This document shows, piece after piece, positions 25,109 through 33,585 of a stretch of 64,000 bases of DNA. The notes beneath the pieces are model-generated. The model made no database searches. It had not been told where the DNA came from and worked only from the letters and a program-made list of their open reading frames with translations. The stretch spans positions 992,001-1,056,000 of the forward strand of contig JACRHT010000017.1 of NCBI GenBank assembly GCA_016217545.1, given 5' to 3'. The number at the start of each line of letters is the position of its first letter. The stretch's first letter is position 1. The position numbers and the translations under genes were made by a program. Source of the DNA: Opitutia bacterium. GTDB lineage: Bacteria > Verrucomicrobiota > Verrucomicrobiia > Opitutales > Opitutaceae.

Positions 25109-26659
25109 ATGAAACTCGCCCTCCGTCTGCTCTGCTTCACGGTCTCCGCGACGACGATTTTCGCCGCCGCCCCTCGCTCCCTCTCGCGCGCCGAACTACG
25201 CGACAAAATCCGCGGCGCCTGGGCCGGCCAGATGATCGGCGTGACTTACGGCGCGCCCACCGAGTTTCACGCCCTCGGCCGCACGTTCGACGAGCCGATC
25301 AAACCCGAGGCCATCACCAACGCGATCGTGCAGGACGACCTCTACGTCGAGATGACGTTCTCCAAGGTCCTCGACACCGTCGGCCTCGACGCGACCAGCG
25401 ACGACTACGGCGCGGCATTCGCGCAATCGCGCTACGAACTCTGGCACGCCAACGCCGCCGCCCGCCGCAATCTCCAACGCGGCCTGTCCGCCGCGCTCAG
25501 CGGCGACCCGCGCTACAACGCGCACTGCGACGACATTGATTTCCAAATCGAGTCGGACTTCATCGGCATCCTCTGCCCCGGCCTGCCCGCCGAAGCCAAC
25601 CGTCTTGGGGTGCGCGTCGGCCGGGTGATGAACCACGGCGACGGCCTCTATGGCGGCCTGTTCATCGCCGGCATGTATTCGGCCGCGTTCTTCGAGAGCG
25701 ACCCGCGGCGCGTGGTCGAGGCCGGCCTCGCGAGCATCCCGGCGGACAGCGGTTACGGTCGCATCATTCGCGACCTGCTCGACTGGCACGCCGCGTATCC
25801 CGGCGACTGGCGGAAGATCTGGCAGCTGCTCGCCGACAAATGGGACCGCGACGACATCTGTCCGGAGGGCGCGCATCGCCCCTTCAACATCGACGCCAAA
25901 CTCAACGGCGCCTACCTCGCGCTCGGCCTGCTGGCCGGCAACGGCGACTGGCAACGCACGATGGAAATCGCCACACGCTGCGGCCAGGACTCCGACTGCA
26001 ATCCCTCCAGCGCCTGCGGCGTGCTCGGCGCGATGATCGGCTTCGAGCGCATCCCCGCCGAGCACCGCGCCGCCGTGCTCTCCATCGCCGAACGCAAATT
26101 CGACTACACCGACTACTCCTTCCGCGACATCGTCGCGTCGTCCGAACGTCTCGCCCTCGCCGTCATCCAGCGCGCCGGCGGGCGGGTGGACGACCTGCAA
26201 GTCGTCATCCCGCGGCAAACGGTCACGCCGCCACCGCTCGAGTCGTCGGGCTACGGCCGGCCGGTGCAGCTCATCAACGTCGATGAGGCCGCGTGGACTT
26301 GGCGCGGCGCGTGGGAGGCGAAGCCCGGCCAATTTTGGTCCGACAAATACGTGGCGCGTGAAGCGAACGGAGCCGGCGCGGAGGCCGAGTTGAAATTCCG
26401 CGGCACTGGCGTCGTGCTCATCGGAAGCCTCATCCACGACGGCGGCCGGGCCGATGTCTTCATCGACGGCGTGAAGTGCGACCTCGTGGCCGACGCCTAC
26501 GTGGACGACACGCGCACGCACGACAACGACCTCTGGCGCCTGCCGGGCCTGAGCGACGGCGAGCACACGCTGCGGATCCTCACGCGGAGCGACGCCGATC
26601 CGCACTCCACCGGCCGGCGCTTCGGAGTCATCCGCGCCGTGATCTACCGCGCGCCCTGA
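25109..26659 (+). CDS. Secreted ADP-ribosylglycohydrolase-family protein with C-terminal beta domain
   Basis: 516 aa. Signal peptide LALRLLCFTVSATTIFAAA. Residues ~27-360 match the DraG/ARH fold: IRGAWAGQMIGVTYGAPTEF, QDDLYVEMTF and the metal site RCGQDSDCNPSSACGVLGAM. The C-terminal ~130 residues (QFWSDKYVAREANGAGAEAE, then RADVFIDGVKCDLV) look like a galactose-binding-type beta sandwich. DraG enzymes normally act in the cytoplasm on ADP-ribosylated proteins. Export suggests another substrate, perhaps a glycoside or nucleotide sugar. Its last 16 bp overlap the convergent rarA gene. Confidence 0.85.
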   Translation: MKLALRLLCFTVSATTIFAAAPRSLSRAELRDKIRGAWAGQMIGVTYGAPTEFHALGRTFDEPIKPEAITNAIVQDDLYVEMTFSKVLDTVGLDATSDDYGAAFAQSRYELWHANAAARRNLQRGLSAALSGDPRYNAHCDDIDFQIESDFIGILCPGLPAEANRLGVRVGRVMNHGDGLYGGLFIAGMYSAAFFESDPRRVVEAGLASIPADSGYGRIIRDLLDWHAAYPGDWRKIWQLLADKWDRDDICPEGAHRPFNIDAKLNGAYLALGLLAGNGDWQRTMEIATRCGQDSDCNPSSACGVLGAMIGFERIPAEHRAAVLSIAERKFDYTDYSFRDIVASSERLALAVIQRAGGRVDDLQVVIPRQTVTPPPLESSGYGRPVQLINVDEAAWTWRGAWEAKPGQFWSDKYVAREANGAGAEAELKFRGTGVVLIGSLIHDGGRADVFIDGVKCDLVADAYVDDTRTHDNDLWRLPGLSDGEHTLRILTRSDADPHSTGRRFGVIRAVIYRAP

Positions 26660-28023
26660 TCGCGGCGGATTTGTTCGCGCAATCCCTGCCAGCGCCCCAG
26701 ACGGTCGGCGATCTTGGTTTCCCAGCCGGCCGTCTTCGGCGTGTAAAGCGAAAGCGGTTTCTCGAGATAGTTCTGCCCCGAGACGTTCTCGGGAAAATCG
26801 TGCGAGTAGAGGTAACCCTTGCCGTGACCGGCGCGCTTGCTCGCCTGGCCGCCCTTGTCGCGGAGGTGGATCGGCACGGGTTGCACCGGCTGCTCCTTCA
26901 GCGCGCGGTGCGCCTCGCCGAGCGCGAGCGTGGCCGAGTTGCTCTTCGGCGCGGTGGCGATGTAGAGCGTCGCGTGCGCGAGCGTCAGCTCCGCCTCGGG
27001 CAAGCCGATGAAATCGCACGCGTGGTGCGCCGCGACGGTGAGCGGCAGCGCCTGCGGATCGGCGAGACCGACGTCCTCGCTGGCGAGGATCACGAGGCGC
27101 CGCGCGATGAAGCGCGGGTCCTCGCCGCCGGCGAGCATCTTCGCGAGCCAATACATCGCCGCGTCCGGATCGCTGCCGCGGCAGCTCTTGATGAAGGCTG
27201 AGATCGTATCGTAGTGCTCGTCCTCATCCGCATCGTAGCGGATGCGGCGCTCGCGGGCGAAGACTTCGAGTTCCTTCTCCGTGATCGCGGCCTTCTCGGG
27301 CAACGACAGCGCGAGGACTTCGAGCGAGTTCAACGCGCGGCGCAGATCGCCGTCGCACAAGACCGCGAGATCGGTGAGCACCTTCGCGTCCGCCGTGTGT
27401 CCGCGCGCGCCGAGGCCGCGCTCGGTGTCGGCCAGCGCCTTGCCCAGCACGCCGGCGACCGTTGCGGGCGTGTGCGGCTCGAGCCGGAAAAGGTGGCTGC
27501 GGCTGAGGAGCGGCGGGTTGACGTAGAAACCCGGGTTGTGCGTCGTCGCGCCGATGAGGCGCACGCTGCCCTCCTCGACATCGGGCAGCAACAGGTCCTG
27601 CTGCGACTTGTTGAAGCGGTGGAGCTCGTCGATGAAGAGAATCGTGCGCGCCTCGGGACGGCGGCGGGCGAGCGCGAGGATTTCGCGGAGCTCGGCGACG
27701 TTGCTCATGACCGCGTTCACGCGCACGAAGCGGCTGCCGGTCTCGCGCGCGATCGCCTCGGCGATGCTCGTCTTGCCGCAGCCGGGCGGGCCGTAGAAGA
27801 GCAGGCTGCCGAAGCGGTTCGTCGCGATCAGCTGCGGCAGCAGGCTGCCGGTGCGCGTGATGTGGTCCTGTCCGACGACCTCGGCGAGCGAGCGGGGCCG
27901 CATGCGCGCCGCGAGCGGTTGGTGCGAGTTGTCCTTCGGAGCAGGCGCGGCGGCATCGGCGAAAGACGCCGGTGTGACGGGGTCCTCGCCGAAAAGTGAG
28001 CCGGTGTCTGCGCCGCGTGCCAT
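26644..28023 (-). CDS. rarA: Replication-associated recombination protein A (RarA/MgsA AAA+ ATPase)
   Basis: 459 aa. AAA+ clamp-loader-like ATPase acting at stalled replication forks. After a variable N-terminus come LAARMRPRSLAEVVGQDHIT, Walker A FYGPPGCGKTSIAEA, Walker B ILFIDELHRFNKSQQD, sensor 1 LIGATTHNPGFYVNPPLLSR, and the C-terminal tetramerisation part (YWLAKMLAGGEDPRFIARRL and NYLEKPLSLYTPK-like end). The start at 28023 is the ATG of MARGADTGSLF. Confidence 0.95.
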   Translation of the reverse strand: MARGADTGSLFGEDPVTPASFADAAAPAPKDNSHQPLAARMRPRSLAEVVGQDHITRTGSLLPQLIATNRFGSLLFYGPPGCGKTSIAEAIARETGSRFVRVNAVMSNVAELREILALARRRPEARTILFIDELHRFNKSQQDLLLPDVEEGSVRLIGATTHNPGFYVNPPLLSRSHLFRLEPHTPATVAGVLGKALADTERGLGARGHTADAKVLTDLAVLCDGDLRRALNSLEVLALSLPEKAAITEKELEVFARERRIRYDADEDEHYDTISAFIKSCRGSDPDAAMYWLAKMLAGGEDPRFIARRLVILASEDVGLADPQALPLTVAAHHACDFIGLPEAELTLAHATLYIATAPKSNSATLALGEAHRALKEQPVQPVPIHLRDKGGQASKRAGHGKGYLYSHDFPENVSGQNYLEKPLSLYTPKTAGWETKIADRLGRWQGLREQIRRDQGAR

Positions 28024-28122
28024 GGTTGCCCACACAGTGTTGCGGCGGGCGCGCGAAACAAGTTTGAAGGCGCGCGGACGCCTGCTTTGCTCGCGGCCTT
28101 GCCCGAGGGCCCGGGTCGGACG

Positions 28123-29760
28123 ATGACCAACGCCCTTCGCGCTCCCCTGCTCTGGCTGCTGCTGCCGTTCTGCGCGGGCATCGCGTGGGCGGATCGCGCA
28201 CCGGGCGTCTCAGGGCACGCGCTCGTCCTCCTCGCGCTCGCCGGTGCGACACTGGCACTCGTCGGCAGTCGCGGGCGTTCCGTCTTCGCGCAGGCGAGTT
28301 GGGGTGTCGGACTCGCAACCGCCGCCACGGGCATCGGCGCGGGCTGGATGCAGTGGCGCGCGCCGGCACCGCTCGAATGGGCCGGCCCGCCGCGCGAGGT
28401 GGCGGTCGTCGTGCACGTCGAACAGGTTTTCCCGCCCGCCCCGCAGCGCAAAACCGTCAACGGCATCGCCCGCGTGATCCGTGGCGAGGGACCCGCAGCG
28501 GCATTGGTGGGGCAACGCGTGTATTTCTCCGCCATCCGACGGATCAGCATGCCGCCGTCGATCTCGGGCGAGTATCGTTTCTCGGGCGTGGTGGACGCGC
28601 TGCCGGAAGACGAAGGCGACGGCCGGGGATTCGGCGCGTATTTGGCGACGCTCGGGGTGCGCGTCCGCATCGCGCGCGGCCACTTGCTCGAGGAGACACG
28701 CGCGCCGGCCGTGTTCCGCGTGTTCTGCGACCGCGCACAAGATCGGCTCGCCGCGATTCTGCGGCGCGGACTGGAGAGCCATCCGGAAGTCGTGTCGCTT
28801 TACCTCGCGATGCTGCTCGGGGAAAAGGCGGTGCTGTCGGCGGACCAGCAGAGCGCTTTCATGCGCAGCGGGGTCTTCCATATTTTCTCCATCAGCGGGC
28901 TGCACGTCGGCGTGATCGCGGTCGCGATCCAAAGCGCGTTGCAGCTGCTGCGCGTGCCGCGCCGCGCGGCCATCGTGGCCGGGCTCGCGGTGCTGTGGCT
29001 CTACGTGGAGGTCACGGGCGCGAGCGCACCGGCGTTCCGGTCGTTCCTGATGATCGCCTTCCTGCTGGGGTCGCGGATATTCCGCTGGCCGGGCAATCCT
29101 CTGGCGGCGCTCGCGGCGGCGGCGCTGGCGACGCTGTTGCTCGACCCGCGCCAGCTGTTTTCCACCGGATTTCAGATGTCTTACTCCGTCGTGGTCGCGC
29201 TGATCGCGATGGGGTTGCCGCTGGCGGAGCGCTGGCAGGCGGCGTGGCAGCCGTGGCGCGATCTGCCGGAGGCCAGCTGGAACCGGTGGCAGCGCTGGGT
29301 GCATGCCGGCGGGCGCGAGATTCTCGGAGCGCTCGCGATCACGTGCGCGGCCACGCTGGCGAGCACGCCGAGCAGCATCGGCTATTTCGGCCTGCTGTCG
29401 CCCGGCGCGCTGGTGGCGAACTTGGTGATCATCCCGATTTCGTCGCTGGCGATCGTCGCCGGATTTGTCGCGATGGTGGCCGGCCTCGCGCACGCCGGAG
29501 TGCTCGTGCTGGTGTTCAATCACGCGGCGGCCTTGCTGATCGTGGCGATGGACTGGCTGGTGCAGCGGGGCACGCCGTTGCCCGGCGTGTATTTCGCGGC
29601 GGAGTTTCGCGCGCCGTGGATGGCGCCGGCCGCGATGGTTTTCGTGCTCGGCACGATGTTCGTCGGCGCCGGCGCGCGGTGGCGAAAAGCGGTCGGAGGC
29701 TTCTGGCTGCCGGTGGCGGCGGTGGCGCTCGTGTTGATTTTCGGCGTGAAGTTTCCCTGA
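28123..29760 (+). CDS. ComEC/Rec2-type membrane channel without metallo-beta-lactamase domain
   Basis: 545 aa. An N-terminal DUF4131-like part with membrane helices (LLWLLLPFCAGIAWA) and a periplasmic OB-like region is followed by the Competence domain with MRSGVFHIFSISGLHVGVIA, SAPAFRSFLMIAFLLGSRIF and FQMSYSVVVALI. Full-length ComEC ends in a metallo-beta-lactamase domain, but this protein stops right after the last helix (VALVLIFGVKFP). The family carries single-stranded DNA across the inner membrane during uptake. It diverges from rarA across a 99-bp gap. Confidence 0.88.
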   Translation: MTNALRAPLLWLLLPFCAGIAWADRAPGVSGHALVLLALAGATLALVGSRGRSVFAQASWGVGLATAATGIGAGWMQWRAPAPLEWAGPPREVAVVVHVEQVFPPAPQRKTVNGIARVIRGEGPAAALVGQRVYFSAIRRISMPPSISGEYRFSGVVDALPEDEGDGRGFGAYLATLGVRVRIARGHLLEETRAPAVFRVFCDRAQDRLAAILRRGLESHPEVVSLYLAMLLGEKAVLSADQQSAFMRSGVFHIFSISGLHVGVIAVAIQSALQLLRVPRRAAIVAGLAVLWLYVEVTGASAPAFRSFLMIAFLLGSRIFRWPGNPLAALAAAALATLLLDPRQLFSTGFQMSYSVVVALIAMGLPLAERWQAAWQPWRDLPEASWNRWQRWVHAGGREILGALAITCAATLASTPSSIGYFGLLSPGALVANLVIIPISSLAIVAGFVAMVAGLAHAGVLVLVFNHAAALLIVAMDWLVQRGTPLPGVYFAAEFRAPWMAPAAMVFVLGTMFVGAGARWRKAVGGFWLPVAAVALVLIFGVKFP

Positions 29761-29780
29761 ACGCGGCAATCTTCCCGTCC

Positions 29781-30061
<281 letters not shown>

Positions 30062-30062
<1 letters not shown>

Positions 30063-30082
30063 AGCCGGTCTCAGACCGGCTC
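30062..30082. repeat. Perfect 21-nt palindrome at a stop codon
   Basis: GAGCCGGTCT and AGACCGGCTC around a single C. The first G is the last base of the TAG stop of the coiled-coil gene. It may act as a transcript-end stem, but no T-run follows. Confidence 0.65.
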
Positions 30083-30131
30083 AGGTTGTTGTCGCGAGTG
30101 CAGCTCACATCGCGAGCGAGCGGTTTTTCGC

Positions 30132-30208
30132 CCACGGATTGCACGGATGAGCACGGATTACGCAGCGGAGCCGGTGCCTCGATCCGTGATCATCCGTGCA
30201 ATCCGTGG
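30132..30208. repeat. Inverted CACGGAT-type interspersed repeat
   Basis: Two 27-nt arms (30132-30158 and 30182-30208) are inverted copies with one mismatch. They are built from CACGGATTG and CACGGATGA units around a 23-nt loop. It lies in the 185-bp gap between two convergent genes and could end transcription from both sides. The rest of the gap shows nothing else. Confidence 0.75.
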
Positions 30209-30247
30209 TTCAATAAAGCCCATCGGGCGCGGCGCGTTCGGCCGGGA

Positions 30248-31024
30248 TTAGTCGGTGAACTCGAACTCCGCCGCGAGCGCGTGATGATCGGAGGCGACCG
30301 TCGGTTTCACGACGTGGCCGACCGGCCGCAGCGACGCGTTGTAGAACAGGTGATCGAGCACGTAGGGACGGCGCCGCCAGGTGACTTCGCCATCCTGCAC
30401 CGTTCGGAAACCGACTTCGGCAAACTGCTCAACGAGCGATTGGTGCTTGCTGACGTTGAAGTCGCCGCCGAGCACGGTCGGGCCGGTTGATTTCGCCAGC
30501 TGCGCCGCGACGAGCCGGCGCTGCTCATTGTGCACCTCGCTGCTCGAGCGGAGCATGAAGAGCGCGAGCAGGTGCGTGTTCATGATTCGCACCTCACGGC
30601 CGCCGATCGTGGTGGTCGCGCCGATCAGCAGGCGGTCGGTCGGCGTCCTTTTTTCCCCGAAGAAATCGAACTCCACGGCCGGAGACGGCAGGTCGAGACG
30701 GAACGACTCGCGCAGCGGCGTGCGGGAAAAGATGGCGAGGCCGATGCCGAATGGCAGCTCGCGCGGATCTTCGCGAGGAAACGAGAAAAAGCTGTCGTAG
30801 CCGGCGAGCGCGCCCTTCAGGCGGCTGTAGTTCGGGGGGATCGGCGGCTGCGTGCCGCCCGGCTCAGCGCGCTCGACTTCCTGGAGCAGGATGATGTCGG
30901 CATCGTGGCTCTGAATTTCGTCGATGGTATGGCTGAGGCGAACGGGCGCGCGGTCGGGGTCAGCGTCGCTCCACATCTGACCAAACTGCATGTTGAACTG
31001 CAGAATTTTGAAGCGCGGCGGCAT
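30248..31024 (-). CDS. Endonuclease/exonuclease/phosphatase (EEP) family hydrolase
   Basis: 258 aa, no signal peptide. EEP core with ILQFNMQFG, the metal-binding Glu in IILLQEVERA, NTHLLALFML, GGDFNVSKHQ (catalytic Asp/Asn) and the final SDHHALAAEF (Asp-His). Substrates in this superfamily range from DNA to phospholipids and nucleotides, and the sequence does not decide. Start ATG 31022-31024 fits the family's first strand. A 145-bp gap to the ThyX-like gene upstream contains no gene I can support. Confidence 0.87.
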   Translation of the reverse strand: MPPRFKILQFNMQFGQMWSDADPDRAPVRLSHTIDEIQSHDADIILLQEVERAEPGGTQPPIPPNYSRLKGALAGYDSFFSFPREDPRELPFGIGLAIFSRTPLRESFRLDLPSPAVEFDFFGEKRTPTDRLLIGATTTIGGREVRIMNTHLLALFMLRSSSEVHNEQRRLVAAQLAKSTGPTVLGGDFNVSKHQSLVEQFAEVGFRTVQDGEVTWRRRPYVLDHLFYNASLRPVGHVVKPTVASDHHALAAEFEFTD

Positions 31025-31169
31025 CAGCGGGGGGCAATTGCGCGAGTCTCGCTCCTGCGAGCCGAGAAACTGCGAAAGCCGGAGAAAAGACGTGGGCCCA
31101 TACGCTGCAGCAAGTCGCTGGCATGTTCGCCCGCCGCGAAGACGCGGCAAGACTATTTACCCGCCGCGG

Positions 31170-32516
31170 TCACTCGGGCTCGGCGGTGCCTTCGACGACC
31201 CAGGGCTTGGCCTCCGGCACTTGGGCGAAGAACTCCCGCAGCGCGGCGCTGAGGTGCTCGGCGTAGCGGAAATGTGCGCCCATGCCGGTGCGCAGCTCGG
31301 CCTCGTAGATGAATTTGTCGGCGTGCGTGCTGTGCTCGAACGGCGTCTGCGCGCCGAGCAGCAGCGAATAAACGTAGGCGGGCGAACCGCGTTGCAGGAG
31401 TTCGCGGGTGAGCGCGGCTTGCGCATCGAGCAGCGGCTGGTGGGCGGCGTGCGCAATCTCCGGCGGCAGGTAGAAGCCGGCTTGGATGAGCGGCGTGTAG
31501 CGGTGGCCGGTGCGGTGACGGTTGAGGTCGCGAAGCTCGGCCACGGCCATGTTGTTCCAGGCAAAGGTCACGCGCGCGCGGCGCGTCGCGGTGCCTTGGT
31601 AGCCGTAGCGGTTGGCCCGGTGGCGCAACGCCTCCGCAACCGGTTGCTCTTCGCGCAGCCACGGCGGCGTGTCGCGGTCGACTTTCACCCAAACCTGATC
31701 GGCGAGCGGCGCGGTCGAGAGGCGCTCGAGGCCGAGGCGGCACGAAGTCGCGAGTTCCTGCGCAGCCTGCGCTTCGTAGGATTTCTCCGCGGCGCTGTGA
31801 CGCATGAGGCGCGGCGACATCTTTAGCAGCACGTCGCGGATGGCGGCGGCGGCGGCTTTGGCCTCGGGATGGGGCAGCGAGTCGAGGTGCTTCACCGTCG
31901 TGGCCCACATGCGCGAGCTCTGGACGAGGCCGAGGTTGGTGCGGGTGGCAAACGGGATGAAGTAGCGCGCGCGGTCGAGGGCGTAGTTCTTGCGAATGCG
32001 CGTGACGACGGCGGGTTTGGCGTTGGCCGGGAGACGGATGAGTTCCGGTTTCTCCTGTCCGAGCTGGTCGAGGCGGGCGTATTCGGCGTTATACGCGGCG
32101 AAGGCGCGGGCCATCACGCTGGTCCACTGGCCGGCGAGATCGTCGGGCACGCCGACTTCGGCGGGCGTCGGCAGGTTGGCCGCGTCCATCGTGATGTAGC
32201 GCGTGCTCGATTCCTGCCCGTCGGCCATCTGTGCGATCTCGAAAATTTTGTAGGCGAGCCACATCGAGACGCCATCGAGCGCGAGAGCGAGACCGCCGGT
32301 GAGGCCGCCGATCGAGGCGTGGCCGTAGTCGACGAATTTCAGGATGCGGTCGATGGACTCGTCGGGGTGCGCGAGGTCGACCTTCGAGAGGATGTTCGCG
32401 AGGCCGTCGTTGCTGCGCGAGTAGCGCGCGAGCACGGACGCCAGCAGCTCGGGCGTGACTTTCGGGAGATCGGCCGCGGAGGGCGGCGGGACGACGGCGA
32501 TGCCAGTGACCTTCAT
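31170..32516 (-). CDS. Tandem ThyX-like protein (two FAD-dependent thymidylate synthase-type halves)
   Basis: 448 aa, about twice a ThyX. The N-half has YGHASIGGLTGGLALALDGV and QMADGQESSTRYITM, matching ThyX H-x-S and Q-S-x-RY segments but without the RHR motif. The C-half has FAWNNMAVAELRDLNRHRTG followed by HRYTPL, with RHR present but the downstream Ser of RHR-X7-S replaced. ThyX methylates dUMP with methylene-THF and FADH2. It is normally a ~220-250 residue homotetramer, so this looks like a fused pair with a split or altered active site. The true function may differ. It diverges from the serine hydrolase gene. Confidence 0.72.
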   Translation of the reverse strand: MKVTGIAVVPPPSAADLPKVTPELLASVLARYSRSNDGLANILSKVDLAHPDESIDRILKFVDYGHASIGGLTGGLALALDGVSMWLAYKIFEIAQMADGQESSTRYITMDAANLPTPAEVGVPDDLAGQWTSVMARAFAAYNAEYARLDQLGQEKPELIRLPANAKPAVVTRIRKNYALDRARYFIPFATRTNLGLVQSSRMWATTVKHLDSLPHPEAKAAAAAIRDVLLKMSPRLMRHSAAEKSYEAQAAQELATSCRLGLERLSTAPLADQVWVKVDRDTPPWLREEQPVAEALRHRANRYGYQGTATRRARVTFAWNNMAVAELRDLNRHRTGHRYTPLIQAGFYLPPEIAHAAHQPLLDAQAALTRELLQRGSPAYVYSLLLGAQTPFEHSTHADKFIYEAELRTGMGAHFRYAEHLSAALREFFAQVPEAKPWVVEGTAEPE

Positions 32517-32628
32517 GCGCGAGAAAACACGAAAGAGTTTCGCGCACGGTGGCGAAGGAAATTAGCGGAAAACTTTGGGCGCCCCGAGGCTTGGCAACGA
32601 AAGGCGCGGCGCTAGCGTCCGCCCATCC

Positions 32629-33495
32629 ATGAGGTCGGTCGCTGTCGCTACTCTCTCGGTCTTCCTTGGCGTGGCGCCCACCCTGGCCGCCATGTCCGAT
32701 TTCCGCGCCTACAGCTTGGATGGTTCCCCTGCGGTCGATGCCGCGCTCCAACGGCGCATCGAGGAGATCGACACTGCGCTGCGCAAGTGCTGGGAGATGG
32801 CAGAAGCGCAAACGTCGGTCGGCGTGCTCGACCTGCGCACGCTGCGCCTCGCGATGGTGCGGCCGGATCGCATCGATTACGCGGCGAGCGTGCCGAAGAT
32901 CGCGATCCTGCTCGGCTGGTTTGCCGCACATCCGAACCTCAACGACCTCGACGCGACGACGCGCCACGAACTCGGGCTGATGATCAAGCAGTCGGACAAC
33001 GAGCTGGCGGCGAAATTCTCGCAGCAGCTCGGATTGGGCTTCATTCGCGGGGTGCTCGACGGCTACGGACTCTACGACGCGAAGACCGGCGGCGGCATCT
33101 GGCTCGGCAAGCACTATGGCAAGGGCGGCGAACGCGTCGTCGATCCCGTCGGTGGCCACTCACACGCAGCGACCGTGCGGCAGTTGCTGCGGTTCTACCT
33201 GCTGCTCGAGCAGGACAAACTCGTCTCCGGGGCCGCGTCGGCGGCGATGCGGGAGGTTTTTCGTTCGCCGGACATCCCGCACAAGGACGACAAATTCGTC
33301 GCGGGACTCGCGGGACGCGCCGGGTTGGAAATCCGCCGCAAGGCCGGTTGGTGGGAGGACTGGAATCTCGACACGGCCGTCGTCAGCGGACCGGAGCGTC
33401 ACTACATCATCGTCGCCATGACGCACCACGCGCGCGGCGAGGAGTATTTGAGGGCGTTTGCGGCAGCGGTGGACGACTTGCTCAGCGCAAGGTAG
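32629..33495 (+). CDS. Secreted class A beta-lactamase-like serine hydrolase
   Basis: 288 aa. Signal peptide RSVAVATLSVFLGVAPTLA, then a penicillin-binding/transpeptidase fold with SxxK in AASVPKIAILLG, SDN in IKQSDNELAAKF and KAG in IRRKAGWWED (in place of KTG). The omega-loop Glu is not obvious, so efficient beta-lactam hydrolysis is uncertain. A cell-wall or peptide hydrolase role is as likely. Its TAG stop (33493-33495) lies inside a large palindromic repeat. Start ATG 32629 directly precedes the signal sequence. Confidence 0.8.
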   Translation: MRSVAVATLSVFLGVAPTLAAMSDFRAYSLDGSPAVDAALQRRIEEIDTALRKCWEMAEAQTSVGVLDLRTLRLAMVRPDRIDYAASVPKIAILLGWFAAHPNLNDLDATTRHELGLMIKQSDNELAAKFSQQLGLGFIRGVLDGYGLYDAKTGGGIWLGKHYGKGGERVVDPVGGHSHAATVRQLLRFYLLLEQDKLVSGAASAAMREVFRSPDIPHKDDKFVAGLAGRAGLEIRRKAGWWEDWNLDTAVVSGPERHYIIVAMTHHARGEEYLRAFAAAVDDLLSAR

Positions 33496-33564
33496 GGCGC
33501 GACCGCTGGGCGCGCCGCGCAGGCGGCATCGCGTTCTCGGCGGGCCCAGCGGTCCCGCCCTACC
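33491..33564. repeat. 74-bp palindromic interspersed repeat (GGTAGGGCG type)
   Basis: Arms of 27 nt (33491-33517 and 33538-33564) are inverted copies with two mismatches, read GGTAGGGCG..GACCGCTGGGC in one direction, around a 20-nt loop. It includes the stop codon of the serine hydrolase gene and lies 22 bp before the convergent nuoN stop, so it may also serve as transcript end for both. Confidence 0.75.
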
Positions 33565-33585
33565 CGCAGAATTCGATCCGCCAAC

